This document shows positions 46,743 through 58,042 of a stretch of DNA of 64,000 nucleotides, in pieces. A program made the position numbers and the translations under genes. The notes under the pieces are model-generated. The model saw only the letters and a list, made by a program, of their open reading frames with translations. It ran no database searches and was not told the origin of the DNA. Source of the DNA: Puccinia triticina (taxonomy: Eukaryota > Basidiomycota > Pucciniomycetes > Pucciniales > Pucciniaceae); contig NC_070568.1 in NCBI RefSeq assembly GCF_026914185.1, positions 3,492,001 to 3,556,000 on the forward strand, read 5' to 3'. Position 1 is the first letter of the stretch; every line of letters starts with the position of its first letter.

Positions 46743-49700
46743 ATGAAGTCAAATCATCCCACCTACGTATGTCATTGTACATCTTCCGGATGCAATGCTA
46801 CACAGCATCAAGAAGAAGGAATCGGGGTGGTCCCAGGAAGAGTACTGTCAAAGGTTGCATATCAAGCACACCAACTTAAAGAAGCCCAGTTACAATCACG
46901 GACATTAGTCGTCTCTCGGCCACAGCTTGGAGTTGGTAGCTCATGTGAAGTAAGCTGCCAGCATCTATCATCCATATGGTCTGTCATGCTAATCATGAGG
47001 TGTTCGACTGTGGAACAATACGGCACCAACAGAATGGACCAACTCCTCCTGCCGTCGTCCCAGGTGAGGAATCCCAAAGCAGTGTTCGGCCTCTGCTACT
47101 GGAGGAAGATTTCTGTACACAAGTCATGGTGCAAATGGCACAGTCCGTCCTCAGAAACCGACTCAGCAAGTCAGGTGCATCCGACTTCCTTCAGGCGGCT
47201 CGTGAAAATGTGGTCTTGCTCTCGAGAATCTGGGCTACGGGGGATACCGATACCGCACCCAACGCTTCAAGGATTGTGGCCCAGATACCCCACACTCGTG
47301 AAGCTGTTTTTAACCGTCTTGGGATTAACCCCACCATCACTACGCAGGTTTGCTGCAAGAAATGTTTTGCTTTGTACCCGACGGGCGATCCTCAAAACCC
47401 TTGCCCAAAAAAATGTAACCGGCCCTTCCTGTCCTCGTATCAAACATTTTGCAAGTGGGCAAAGGCAAATGAAGTGAAGCCAGAATGTAACACTGACCTG
47501 CATAAACTGAACCGCAAGAATGAACTGAAGCCGTTGCGTACCTTCAGCTATGTCAAACTTGAGACTTGGCTCAAGGCACGACTTTCTGTATCACACTTTG
47601 AGGCTCTGTTAGATTCCAGCCTCGTTGCTCATTCTGGAAGTGCTGATGGGATTATGGAGGATGTGTGGGATGGAAAGGTGTGGCAGGAGTTTCCAGAGAC
47701 TGAAGGGGGTAACGGTATCTTCACCAAGAATTCCGGGAACCTTGTATTCAGCCTTTATCTAGACTGGTTCAATGCGGAAGGATCATCAAACCTCGGTTCT
47801 CACAACTCTGTCGGTGCAATTACTCTGATATGCTTGAATCTCCCGCCTGGTGAACGCTACAAGATCGAGAACATTTTTCTTTTTGGCGTGATTCCTGGCC
47901 CTAAGGAGCCCAGCCTCGAACAAGTCAACCATCTACTGCGTCCTCTAGTAGCGGAGCTTCAGTCCTTTTGGGAGGGAGTCCGATTTCAATCCACCGCATC
48001 ATACCCAAACGGCCGGGTCATCCGCGCGGCACTATTCCCCCTGATTGCAGACCTTCCAGCACTACGCAAAACAGCTGGCTTTGGAAGTCATGCAGCAACC
48101 TTATTCTGCTCCTTCTGTCTGATGGATAAGAAGGACATCGAAGAAATAGACCCATCAAAATTCCCTGGACGAAGCAATGAGCAACACCTACTTCACGCAA
48201 AACAGTGGTTAGCACTCAAGAGCTACGTCGAGCGCAAACATTTCATGAAGAACCATGGTGCAAGATGGAGTGTTCTTAATTACCTACCGTACTGGCTTCC
48301 AGTAGACCATTGCTCAATCGAGCTTATGCATGCTCTCGTTCTTGGCGACTTGAAAGATCACAGCATGCGATTCTTGTACCTCCCGTCAGCAGCGAAACTG
48401 CTGAAATCCACGCAGGAGAAGGAGGAAGAGTGGCAGATGGATGACCACTATTCGGCTCTTCCATTCACTGACCTCTTTCCCTCCGAACCAAAGAAGAATC
48501 CGGGAAAGCGCAAGCGTAATGAGGAACCCAATGATACAACTGAAGAACTCGGGCGCCGGCCGAAGAGAGGCAAAGTACCCGAACCAGGTCCTTCAACAAA
48601 AGGGAAACATTGTGCTGTTTCAGGAGCTGAGTGTCAAGCCTCCTCAGGGCAAAGCTCTCACACCACCCAAGGAAGCCACTCGTACAAACTACGGGCTCGA
48701 AAACAAGCGGTTTACGTCGAATGCAGCGAGAATCCAGATACTGAACACTCCGAAGACAACGGTAATAGTGATTGTACTGAGCAGGGACCCAAGAGAAACA
48801 AATCGTTGACACCACTGGGAAAGGAGGGTGCTATCTCGCATCGCATGAGGCCTGATGAGCTTGAGGTGGTTCGAAGAACACTGATTCACACTACCATTCC
48901 ATCCTGGATTGACCGAGTTCCCCACAATTTAGGGGCAGCAAGTCATGGATCCCTCAAGGCTGCCGAGTGGCTGATTCTCTACAAGGTTTACTACCCAATG
49001 GCCTTGATACCTGTCTGGAAGAAAACTTATGTGGAATGTGCGACAGCAGAAGAAAAGGAAAGAGTTTCAACATTGCTAGACTCGACCACTCTTCTTTCCA
49101 GGATAGCACATTTCCTTACCTTGCCAAAGATCAACCCCAAGGATCTACCAGAACTTGATGACCTCATAGTCAAATACCGAAAATGTCTCCGCAAAGGCTG
49201 GCCGCAGCATCCAACTAAGCCTAACCTGCATTTGACACAGCACTATTCTGATGTCATACGGAGGTTTGGTCCACCTAGATCAACAGCGGCATGGGCTCAG
49301 GAACGCGTTAACGGGATGCTGCAAAGATTACCAACAAATCACCACCCTTGTCAGTCTGTTAATGCTCATTGTGTTTGCGTCCTGTGCAGCTGACAAATGT
49401 CACACCTTCTTGTGTAGCCAAGATTCCCAAGACCCTGTTGAAGAATTGGCACATAAACTCCACCCTTCAAATCGTCACCCGCGGCCAGAAAGAGAACAAA
49501 GCCCTGTCGGTCAGCACAGCTGTATCAGAGATGGAGACTGAGAGGCCAAGTCGGGATCTCGATGCGCAGATGATGAAGAAGTGGAAGCGAGCTATTGCGG
49601 GGAAGGAGTCATCCAGGGGAAAGCTTGCTGCAAATCCCACGGAACTCAATGCTACAGTATCGACCAGAAAGATGATGACCATCAATGGGAAGAACTTCTC

Positions 49701-50106
49701 CACAGCCCGGCATCATCTCGGAAACTCGTATGTTGAGTATTTATTTGGTCGCGACCAAAGGTTTGGCACAATCAAGGAGATATTTTGCTCCATACAAACC
49801 CCGGGGAAAATCTGGCTCATAATTAGCCCTTTCAAGGAACTGGACAAGACGGAGGATCCATACAATGAATATCCTGACCTGAATTGCCGATTGGTTCAAG
49901 ACGAGTTGGAAGTGGCTGTTGTCGTGGAGCAGGAAAAAATTATTGGACATGTGGCAGTCCTGAAGAACCCCGGTGGAACATTTGGCATTCAAAGTAGAAC
50001 TGTCACGGCTGTTGGATTAGGTACATTGGTCAGTATTTGTATTCTGATGCGGTTGTGGCTGTTCTCTGACAGTTTGTTTGTACAGGGATGGGAAGGGCTT
50101 GTTTGA
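46743..50106 (+). CDS. CACTA-type (Plavaka/Tnp2-like) DDE transposase, three exons
   Basis: Exons are 46743-46949, 47000-49349 and 49418-50106 (introns 50 and 68 bp), giving about 1,081 aa. The N-terminus has a CHCTSSGC cluster and a further CCKKCFALYPTGD...CPKKC cysteine cluster. The core reads SLYLDWFN (Asp about 324), LNLPPGERYKIENIFLFGVI, GPKEPSLEQVNHLLRPLV, LIADLPALRKTAGF (Asp about 420), LFCSFC and LPYWLPVDHCSIELMHALVL. Near the end QERVNGMLQRLP supplies a candidate Glu (about 837). This series is typical of basidiomycete CACTA-like transposases, which cut and paste elements with CACTA/G ends. No internal stop was found. A further 3' intron at about 50030 (GTACAT...TACAG) could replace the last residues. 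Confidence 0.8.
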
Positions 50107-50417
50107 TGTGTGAGAAAATTACGCACAATGTTTGCTTGCATTTGGGCTATTTTGAAAGGGGGTGTTATGAAAGGGGCAGATTTACCTCTGAGGCACGGTT
50201 CTTGGGTTCCTGTTCTTCTTTATCAAAACTGCCTACTCTGTATATAGTGTGCCGATGTTGTTGTCAACCCAAGGTTATGTCCACTACACGATTTCCCCAT
50301 CAATCTTGCCCCCCCCCGTGTCTGATCATTCGTTGAGGAATCCAGAATTAATTTTGATCGGAAATTCTATAAGTTGCCTAAATTTATATCATCTTTCAAC
50401 TTGAACTGCCCAATATC

Positions 50418-52148
50418 ATGAATGCTGAACCGCTCGGCGAGGACTCTGGAGAAGGAAATGAAGGCCTTGGTCAAACAGGAGCTCCAACGGGAGCTGGGGG
50501 ATCCGATGCACAAGATAACGGACGCGAGCATAGCTGGATAACCAATATCATCGACAGAATCCTGCCCAACTTGGCTGACGCACCTGATGGTAGTAGATCT
50601 GCTGGTAAAACTTCTCCCGTCCAGTCTTGAGTCAATTATGCGTGTGTTCTTGTTCCAGTGGAAACTGATCCTGCGTTGTGTTTTCATCTTTCAGGATCAA
50701 GGCCTGCTGGATCGTTGAACACTGAGAGCATCACTGAACGTCAGCGATTGGATCCCAACTTCATCGTTGAGCATGCCAGAGGGGTAAGAGCTCATGAAGA
50801 GGAGCGTGGGGCTCGGAGCCGGGAGGAACGCCAAGCACGCGGAATCGCTAGAAAGGCCACTCTCAATGAGCACTGCGACAAATATTCTCGTGGAATTCAA
50901 CACTTCCTCAAGTTCTTTCTAGGTGGACCGACGGACCCACAAGACTATCCTGCATCACCGTCATCCCAAGAAAAGGAGGCTCTTTACTGGGTGGACGGGC
51001 GATCAAGACTGATCATTGAGCAACTCGAGCGGTTGCGTTCCAGTCTTTCTTCAAGATCTACCGCCGAGCAAGATTTCTTCCTGGCACAGGCCGAGAAGGA
51101 GATTTGGAAGAACATTCCACTGCCGGTGTTCCACCCAGCTCCGCGAAAGGGCGATCTTGGAGGAGGAAAGCCGATCAGTCTCCAAACAAAGGGCGATGTT
51201 GAGAGAGCGCTAGCCTTGGCCGGAATCTCGAGGTTCACATTTGATTGGCATGTTCCCGGTGATGAGGATTTGACTTGGAACTCTGTGGTTGTTGAAGTGA
51301 TGGGATCGAAAGCGGTGGAATGGCTCGGCCGATCGATGAAAATAAGTCAGGAGGAGTCCGGACAGGCCGCTGCTATTATTAATCGTTGGCTCAAAACTAA
51401 ATCTAAGGAGATCCAGCAGTACGGAGGTATGGATCTAACCGAGTACAACTCTCTCAAATCCAAAAAAGCGACGAAGGCATTATACCAGAGGTGGCGCAAG
51501 AAAGTAAGTGTTGCTTGGCCTGCTCAAATTGATTTTTTCTGTCACATCAGCTGATCTGTCACTTCCCTATTGAAACAGATCAAGGATGCGCGTTGTAGAA
51601 TGGCAGATAGCGTCTTTCATGAAATTCCTCAACTGGCTGTGGTACTGGAGGACAACGATTGCCACTCGGACATTGAAGACGGACCTGATGGAGGAAATCC
51701 GATCAGCGTATTTCCGCCTTGGCGTAGCATTCACCTCACCGAAATACTTCACCATCTCGATCGCATGGTGCAAGTCCAAGCTACTCATCACAAAACCATC
51801 GAGACAAACAAGAAGATGTACGCGCGTTCGGCCCGCAACCACAAGAAGAATGTTGGAGGACCAATTGGGGTTGCGCGTGACTGGCCAAACGATTGTTACG
51901 ATCAAGCGTTTTGGAGAGGTCTCAGCAAATTCGAGCAGGACACTATCTCAAAGGTCGACAAAGTTGATATTGAAAATCTCGCTCTGGGGTTGACCAAGCT
52001 TTGCCGAACAGGACACAACACGGGGACTAGTGGACCACCAGATCGAGGAGGGACAGGGGGGGCTCAGAAGCGTCGTCAGTCTCATGATCATAGTGAAGGG
52101 ACGGGTGGTGGGGTTCCTGGTCCCAGTGGATCGATGAATGTTGACTGA
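50418..52148 (+). CDS. Unrecognised 521-aa protein, three exons
   Basis: Exons are 50418-50604, 50695-51503 and 51579-52148; introns are 90 and 75 bp with GTAAA/TTTCAG and GTAAGT/AACAG ends. The joined frame is 1,566 nt with no stop. The N-terminus is Gly- and acid-rich. The centre is charged and probably helical (HEEERGARSREERQARGIAR), followed by ERALALAGISRFTFDWHVPG. The C-terminal part has PPWRSIHLTEILHHLD and a Gly/Ser-rich tail. No catalytic motif is recognised. It follows the transposase by about 310 bp on the same strand, so it may be the second gene of that element. A palindrome lies 236 bp downstream. Confidence 0.6.
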
Positions 52149-53099
52149 GGTAGAAAATACATGCTGTGTCCTAAATGTAGTTTATTCTGTTCCATGGCCG
52201 TGGAGAAAGTGTTTTGGCATGAAAATTTCATCTACTATGTCGGACCGGTGCTGTGTCTTGAGCTTCTAGATGTTACAGATGGTTTCCATCGATCCCGCAG
52301 TAGCTGTTCGTGTATTTCAGTAATCTCGTCACAAATGGTGTGAACGATGTGGCATGTGTCCCCATGTGTCCCCAGCGACGCCATGTCATGAAAACGTACG
52401 CGCGTACGTTTTCATGACAGACGGCTGAGCTCCAAGCCCTATTGGCACTGGTGCCTCTAGCAGGCATCCATTGCCCCAGCGAGCACCCTGAAGAAAAAGC
52501 TGAGGCCAATGCTGACTCAACGGCTGATGAAGGGTGGTGTTATCCTTGATTACGGCTGACTTCATCCATCCTTCCCTTGTACTTGTCACCAACATGTGGC
52601 CTTGTTGGTGGGAGGGAATTTGGCAGTCCACTTAAGCTTCAGGCACCCATCCGACCCAACACGGGCCGTTCCATCTGTGGCAGAGGTCCAAGCAAATTGG
52701 GGGTACAGCCACATCAAGCAAGATAGTTTTCTCGAAGGTCTTCCATTCAGGTCACAAGGTGTATATTCATGCCATGACCGGTGGGACCATCCCTACAAAT
52801 CTTGAAAGTTGATTATGGTGTTCCTTTGTCTACCTTTGTCTATGCGATCCCGGAGAAACCCAGAAAATCTCTGCTCAGAATTGCTTACATCATCCTTTGT
52901 GTCTTAGAGTAGATCGTGGGTGCACTACACCCTTTGTTGCCGCCTCACCTAGAATCCAGTGCACTACATAAACAGGCACTTGTCCTTCCTGGTTCAACAA
53001 TTCCCTCACCTCCCTCAGCATCACGACCCCCAAAGATTTGTCCCATTGCCTCTCTCCAATCTCCCCATCGGTCCAATTACCTCGCAAAGCACTGCACCG
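52149..53099. other. Intergenic; contains palindrome copy 2
   Basis: Only short ORFs without known motifs occur. The stretch separates two plus-strand genes and includes the 36-bp palindrome at 52384. Sequence just before 53100 would hold the 5' leader of the 751-aa gene. Confidence 0.4.
52384..52419. repeat. Perfect palindrome, copy 2 (36 bp)
   Basis: It is identical to the core of copy 1 (arm TGTCATGAAAACGTACGC). Flanks differ completely from the other copies (CCA on the left, GAC on the right). It lies 681 bp upstream of the ATG of the 751-aa gene. Confidence 0.97.
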
Positions 53100-55696
53100 A
53101 TGAGTAGCAATGATCCAGACCCTGGTCCCCCGGTTCCTCTACCAGCCCAGTCATCCATTTCTTTGGAGGATCCCTCCACGCCTCCACCAAGTAAGACATC
53201 TTTCCACTGCACCCTTGTTGTTCCTCTTGTCTATATCTGTCACTGACTCAATTGTATAGCCTTACAATTTATACAGCAGAACTTCCCTGGTCAGCCCTTG
53301 CCAGCACCGACATTTGAAGAGTTTGCGTTGTCCTCCACAATTCACAGCCTTCCCGAGCCCCTCCACCCTGGCCAATCTGTTCTAGAAAGCGAAATTCAGC
53401 AGATTACCCCTGAAGAATTCAATCGGAACATCAAAACTGCTGAAACGACTCTACTCGGCTTGACCAACTTGAAGCTCCCCAGGAGTTTGAAGCGGAAGAT
53501 TGCTGAATGTGCTCATGACATCAAACACTCCAAAAAAAGTACGTCTACCATCGATCATTACACACATTGCGCATCAGCAAGGACTAATTGATCTTGTTTG
53601 CTTCAGCATTTGAGCAGACTGGGGAAATTCCAGAAGACGAGGGGATCCGGATCAATCAAGCCCGGCCATCTCGTGTCTCCTCCGCCATTGCAACCTCAAC
53701 ATCCACATCGACCAAAAAACCCACCAAGCGGATCAAAAAGGCCCGCTCGGTCAACCCAGCTTCCCTTCTGACCAAAGGCGATAAACCCGCGGCGGATGTC
53801 AATTCAACTACTGTAGCAACCATTTCTGACGGTCATGATGCCGCCCCCTCTGGCGCCAACAACACATCACAGGCCCCCTCACCTCGTCCAGCCACCACTC
53901 TTGGCACCCCTCCCCCGACAAATCCCAACCCTATCACGCAAACTAAATCTCCGGTGGAGGTTTCCAAACCCGTCGACCCCCCAGATTCCCAGTCGGCACC
54001 AGAGGCATCACACGGTGCAAATTCTGGCTCTGCCGATGTAAATGGTGGTATGTTGCCTCATTGTTCCTTGTCTTTTTTCTTTCTTTTTTTCATGTACATC
54101 TTGATTCAAGCCGTGAAGCGCTCTGACAGCTGACTACATCTTTGAAATACCCTACCCTTGTCTGTCCCCCTGTAGACGAACATCATCACTCTGAGGAAAC
54201 GCAACTCCTCGGCTCAGGTCTTGAACCCACTCCTGGGAATGATCATAATGATACTTCTCAGGCTTCTCAACTGCCATCTTCCTCACAGCCTAACCCGTCG
54301 GCCAGTGGGGTCGGAGGAACCACTGGCTCCTCGACATCTTTAACTATCCTCCAGTCAACCAACGTGCGAATGTCGGTCACTGCGATTGATCATGTAGTTG
54401 GTGGAGTGAAGCCAAATTGGGAGCGGTACAAAACTACGTGGGAAGCACTGTCCAACCTTGCTCTATTCCGAGCCCAATCTCTTCAGAGCCCCGGACCGCA
54501 CGAGCCCCACTTGCACTTCGAAAGAACAACCTGCTCCTATGCGGCCTGGATCAAAACCATTGCCTCAGTGGGTAAGCCAGGAGTACCCTTTTTGATACCA
54601 TCCAATCACTTAGCTGAACAAACGTGTGTGTTCTCCTCTCGCCCCAGCCGATGACTTTTTAGCTCCATCTCCAAACGATCAATGGAACTGTCCAGACGTC
54701 GTGGATTTTCCCTTAATTTCAGTCTTCTCCGAAAGGGAGAAAACCGGCTCCTCCGATCCTTTTATCTCCCCGACCGTAAAATCTAAACATCCTGAGTCCA
54801 CCATCATCCGTTTTCTCCACCGCCTTCAAAGTCCACCCGCCACCGTCATAACTGATTGGGCCAAAGTTGTTGCTGCTTCCGTTGAGGTCATGGCTTTCAA
54901 GCTCTACAACCCTCCACCTCCAACTCCTGATACCAATCACGACACCCTCACCCAAGGCCTTCAGGTCCTCGAATGGGCTGAAGGGCTGAAGAAATCTCTC
55001 TCCACTTATGAAACACCTCCAGACTCTCAACCAACCTCGGCTGCCCCGGATGTTGAAATTATTTTACGCTCTCACGCCATCGATGTCCTGACAGATTTTG
55101 CGAAGACCATCATAGATGTCTTCATGGGCTACGTCATTTTCCAAGTACACGCCCTCAGTGGACCTCCGTTAACAAACAGCCAGCTCCAGCAACAATCCCA
55201 AGCCAAGAAAGCCTCAGGCAACTCATCAGTATCCGACCCCTCTGCGCTCAATTCAACTTCCCAAGATTCTCCCGTCAAGGCCAATAAAGCTGCTACACGG
55301 CGACTGCAATTATTCCAATCCAGGCATAACTTCCAGCCCCTCACCTACTTTGTTCTCGGTGGGGTTCGAGGCCTCTTCATCGCTTCAAAAAATTACCGTC
55401 ACACCCCTGTGTCTGAATGTATGTCGTTCATTCAGTCAATGGCTGTGATAACTCAGCACTCAAAAGTCCCTCGCACACCCGAGGAACCAATTTGGAAGAA
55501 TCTGTCAGCATACCTGCTCCAAATCTTCCAACCAGCATTCCAGTCGCCAGGGAAGATATTACCACTTCAAAAAAAGCCAGACCCGCATGAGCTTGCGCAG
55601 GCCATTACCGTTGACTTTCTAACCCATTGGAGGACGAAGCAGCCTACCTCTCCATTTCTGATCCCTCAGGCTCCCCATCAGATAACCAACAAATAA
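53100..55696 (+). CDS. Unrecognised 751-aa protein, five exons
   Basis: Exons are 53100-53190, 53260-53538, 53607-54047, 54176-54571 and 54648-55696. All four introns (69, 68, 128, 76 bp) are phase 1 with good GTAAG/GTACG/GTATG donors. The joined length is 2,256 nt, 752 codons with stop, without an internal stop. The N-terminal half is disordered, rich in Pro, Ser and Thr, with a basic patch (TKKPTKRIKKARS). The C-terminal half is folded-looking: DWAKVVAASVEVMAFKLY, IDVLTDFAKTIIDVFMGYVI and ICR-free helical segments ending LTYFVLGGVRGLFIASKN. No known family is recognised. Phase conservation argues for a living gene. Confidence 0.65.
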
Positions 55697-57054
55697 GGCA
55701 AGCTTCATTTTGTAGTTTGTGATCCCCCATTCCCTACTTCCTTATCCGACCTCAACCGACCTGCCTACATATCCTATTTTGTTATGCTTCTTGTGTGGGC
55801 TTCTCTCATGTTGCAAGCAATGTGAAACACCCGTCTCTTTTGTTTCACTTGGTTCATGGTAACTTTCACCATCCGAAATTATGACTTCCATTCAAAATGT
55901 TGTCTTTTGGGGAATTCCAAACCGTGGAGCTATCCTTATGTCAGATGGAACCGAATGCCAATTTTGGATTTGAGAAATCATTTGAGAGTAAAAACGCCCA
56001 TGACCTCCGCTGATTTTCTTCTCCCCACAATCCACCAGATTTGTCTTGCTTGCACTCACACCTTGATACCTCGCTGTGTAACAGGAGGACACACTTTTGT
56101 GATAAGTTTCGCATAAGTCTCACCCAATACAGAGTAAACATGTGAAAATTGTTATCCGCCCCCCCCTTTTGAAGGGTGACCTGCCTGCCCCGGCAAGGAG
56201 AGATCCAACTTGTGCCGCCATCCAAAACACCTTCTCAAAGCACCAGAACTTCTGCTGTTAGCCCTCCCCCCCGGTGTCACACATCAATGAGACATAAATC
56301 ATGATTTTACATACCAGTGAGCGCATGGAATGGTCACCACTAGAACCTTCCTCTTTCTTGAGGCCTGGTGGTGCTCGACCATCCACTCTTATCCCAAGAA
56401 ACTCATGAACTTGTAAAAAAAGGAAAATCAAATCATTAAAACGTATATCTACTCAAGTGAGAACTCATCAAATAAGTTGAGAGTCAATCATGAACTGTTG
56501 AAGTCAGTGAATCATGATTCACCACCGCTTCTTCTCGATAGTCCCCCCCAGGGGAGATCGGGGTTGAAGGAGGCGCGCAGTGAAGTTGAGTGGCCACACT
56601 TGCTGCGCGGGAGAATTACAGTGTACTCTGCAGTTTACAGTGCCAGCCTGTATGTCCGATTATGTCCGCCCTGGCGGTCAGCTGTAATGTGATCAGGCAG
56701 GCTTTTACTATGGAAGTAGGCTGCAAGTTTACCCCTTGGGATTCCCAAACCAACGGTGGGTTGCAGGCACGACAATTTTGACCTATCTCGTGTGAAGAAG
56801 ATGGAGAAACACAGTAAACATGACAGTTAATCCACAGAAAAGAGCGCTTGAGATATCACAAGCATGGCGGCGGTTTACGAGTAAAACTAAGGATTAGTTT
56901 TGATTTAAGATACATTTTCATACGTTTTTCTTAGCAGCATCGAGGAAAAAGAGGCAATGAATGGATGAATAACAAGAGGGAAGTCCACTGTTGAAATAAG
57001 TGGTTTTTATTCTGGAACTCGGAAAGGTCAAATATGATAGAAATGTGATCGTTT
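55697..57054. other. Intergenic; nothing recognised
   Basis: The interval lies between the convergent ends of the 751-aa gene and the minus-strand gene at 57055. Short ORFs on both strands lack known motifs. No repeat with clear ends is visible. Confidence 0.4.
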
Positions 57055-58042
57055 TTATTGAAATCTAAGCAAGGATGACTGGGATGATCTCTTTTTGCCT
57101 TGTTGTTTCTTTTGCAGCTTCTTGAGGGCCCAATCGTCTACTCTCAACATTTGGATCTTTTTGGGATCAGGCCTGAGGAAATATCGAGTTGATTCTGATC
57201 GTCCCAAGAGGTCCATGGTGTTGACCTTCCAAAAGTGCAGCATTCCCGGTTAACAAGGCATTATCAGGATGAGAGGAATGCTGATGTAGAGCCAATAACA
57301 TACTGTTGTTTCCGCAATGTGAAGGTCCTTGTACGCATCAATCCCAACCTTCCCGCCAAACTTGATCCAGTCCCCACGTTTGAGCTGACGCATCTGATCC
57401 AAAACCTCCGAGTCCCAGGCAAGAAGTCGTATGCGGGCTCCCTGAAATGAGGTAACATGAGGTCATGATCAGCCAAAACATATAATAAACTCACACCCTC
57501 TGACTGATCAGACTACACACCGGCTTGGTAGATGGGTCCTGAACAGTCACATAAATTCGTCGAAAAGCGGTCCGGTTATAATTGACACCCGTTACATATC
57601 CAGATCCCCAGACGCGGGCCTTGTGAAATTCCTCAACCAGCTCGAAGTGTTGGCCACAGTGGACCACCCACTTTCCTTTTCCCACGACAATCACCGGGAT
57701 ACTACCTACCATACTAGCAACGAGGTGCCCAGTGAAGAAGATCTCTGTCTCTGGTTCATGCATAAAAGGAGGAGGGTATGGACTATTCGACTGCAGAATG
57801 ATGTGGAATTTGGAGAGTTCTGAATATTCACTGTGTTGGACGATGTCAGGGGAACTAATCACACTAGTAAGATGGATTGTATGATCTGACGCGCCATGAA
57901 TTGAAGAGATCTCAGCAAGAGAAATGTGGAGGTTTCCGGATATCTCAAACATCACATCAGTTTTGCAAAAAGGCAAACTAATCGGGCAATTCGAGAGATG
58001 AGGACGAGGCTACGGGGGGGATGATGTGGGCCAGAGCTTCAT
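57055..58042 (-). CDS. Unrecognised protein, four exons; possible OB-fold
   Basis: Exons on the minus strand are 58042-58014, 57977-57497, 57441-57304 and 57225-57055 (introns 36, 55, 78 bp), 819 nt or 272 aa. The start MKLWPTSSPP joins in frame to LPFCKTDVMFEISGN. The centre has IPVIVVGKGKWVVHCGQH, EFHKARVWGSGYVTGVN and RIRLLAWDSEVLDQM followed by LKRGDWIKFGGKVGID. Alternating beta-strand-like segments and the GDWIKFGGKV turn suggest an OB-type barrel, which is inference only. The tail is basic (LKKLQKKQQGKKRSS). If the 36-bp intron is not real, translation could begin at ATG 57952. A palindrome lies 562 bp upstream. Confidence 0.6.

Noticed and set aside
49358..49389. 32-bp intron in the transposase gene
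   Set aside because: It would keep a frame but is too short. A 68-bp intron (49350-49417) with better spacing also keeps the frame.
56523..56720. GC-rich stretch at 56.5 kb as a gene
   Set aside because: The frames are short, lack ATG-to-stop coding character and show no splice-supported extension.
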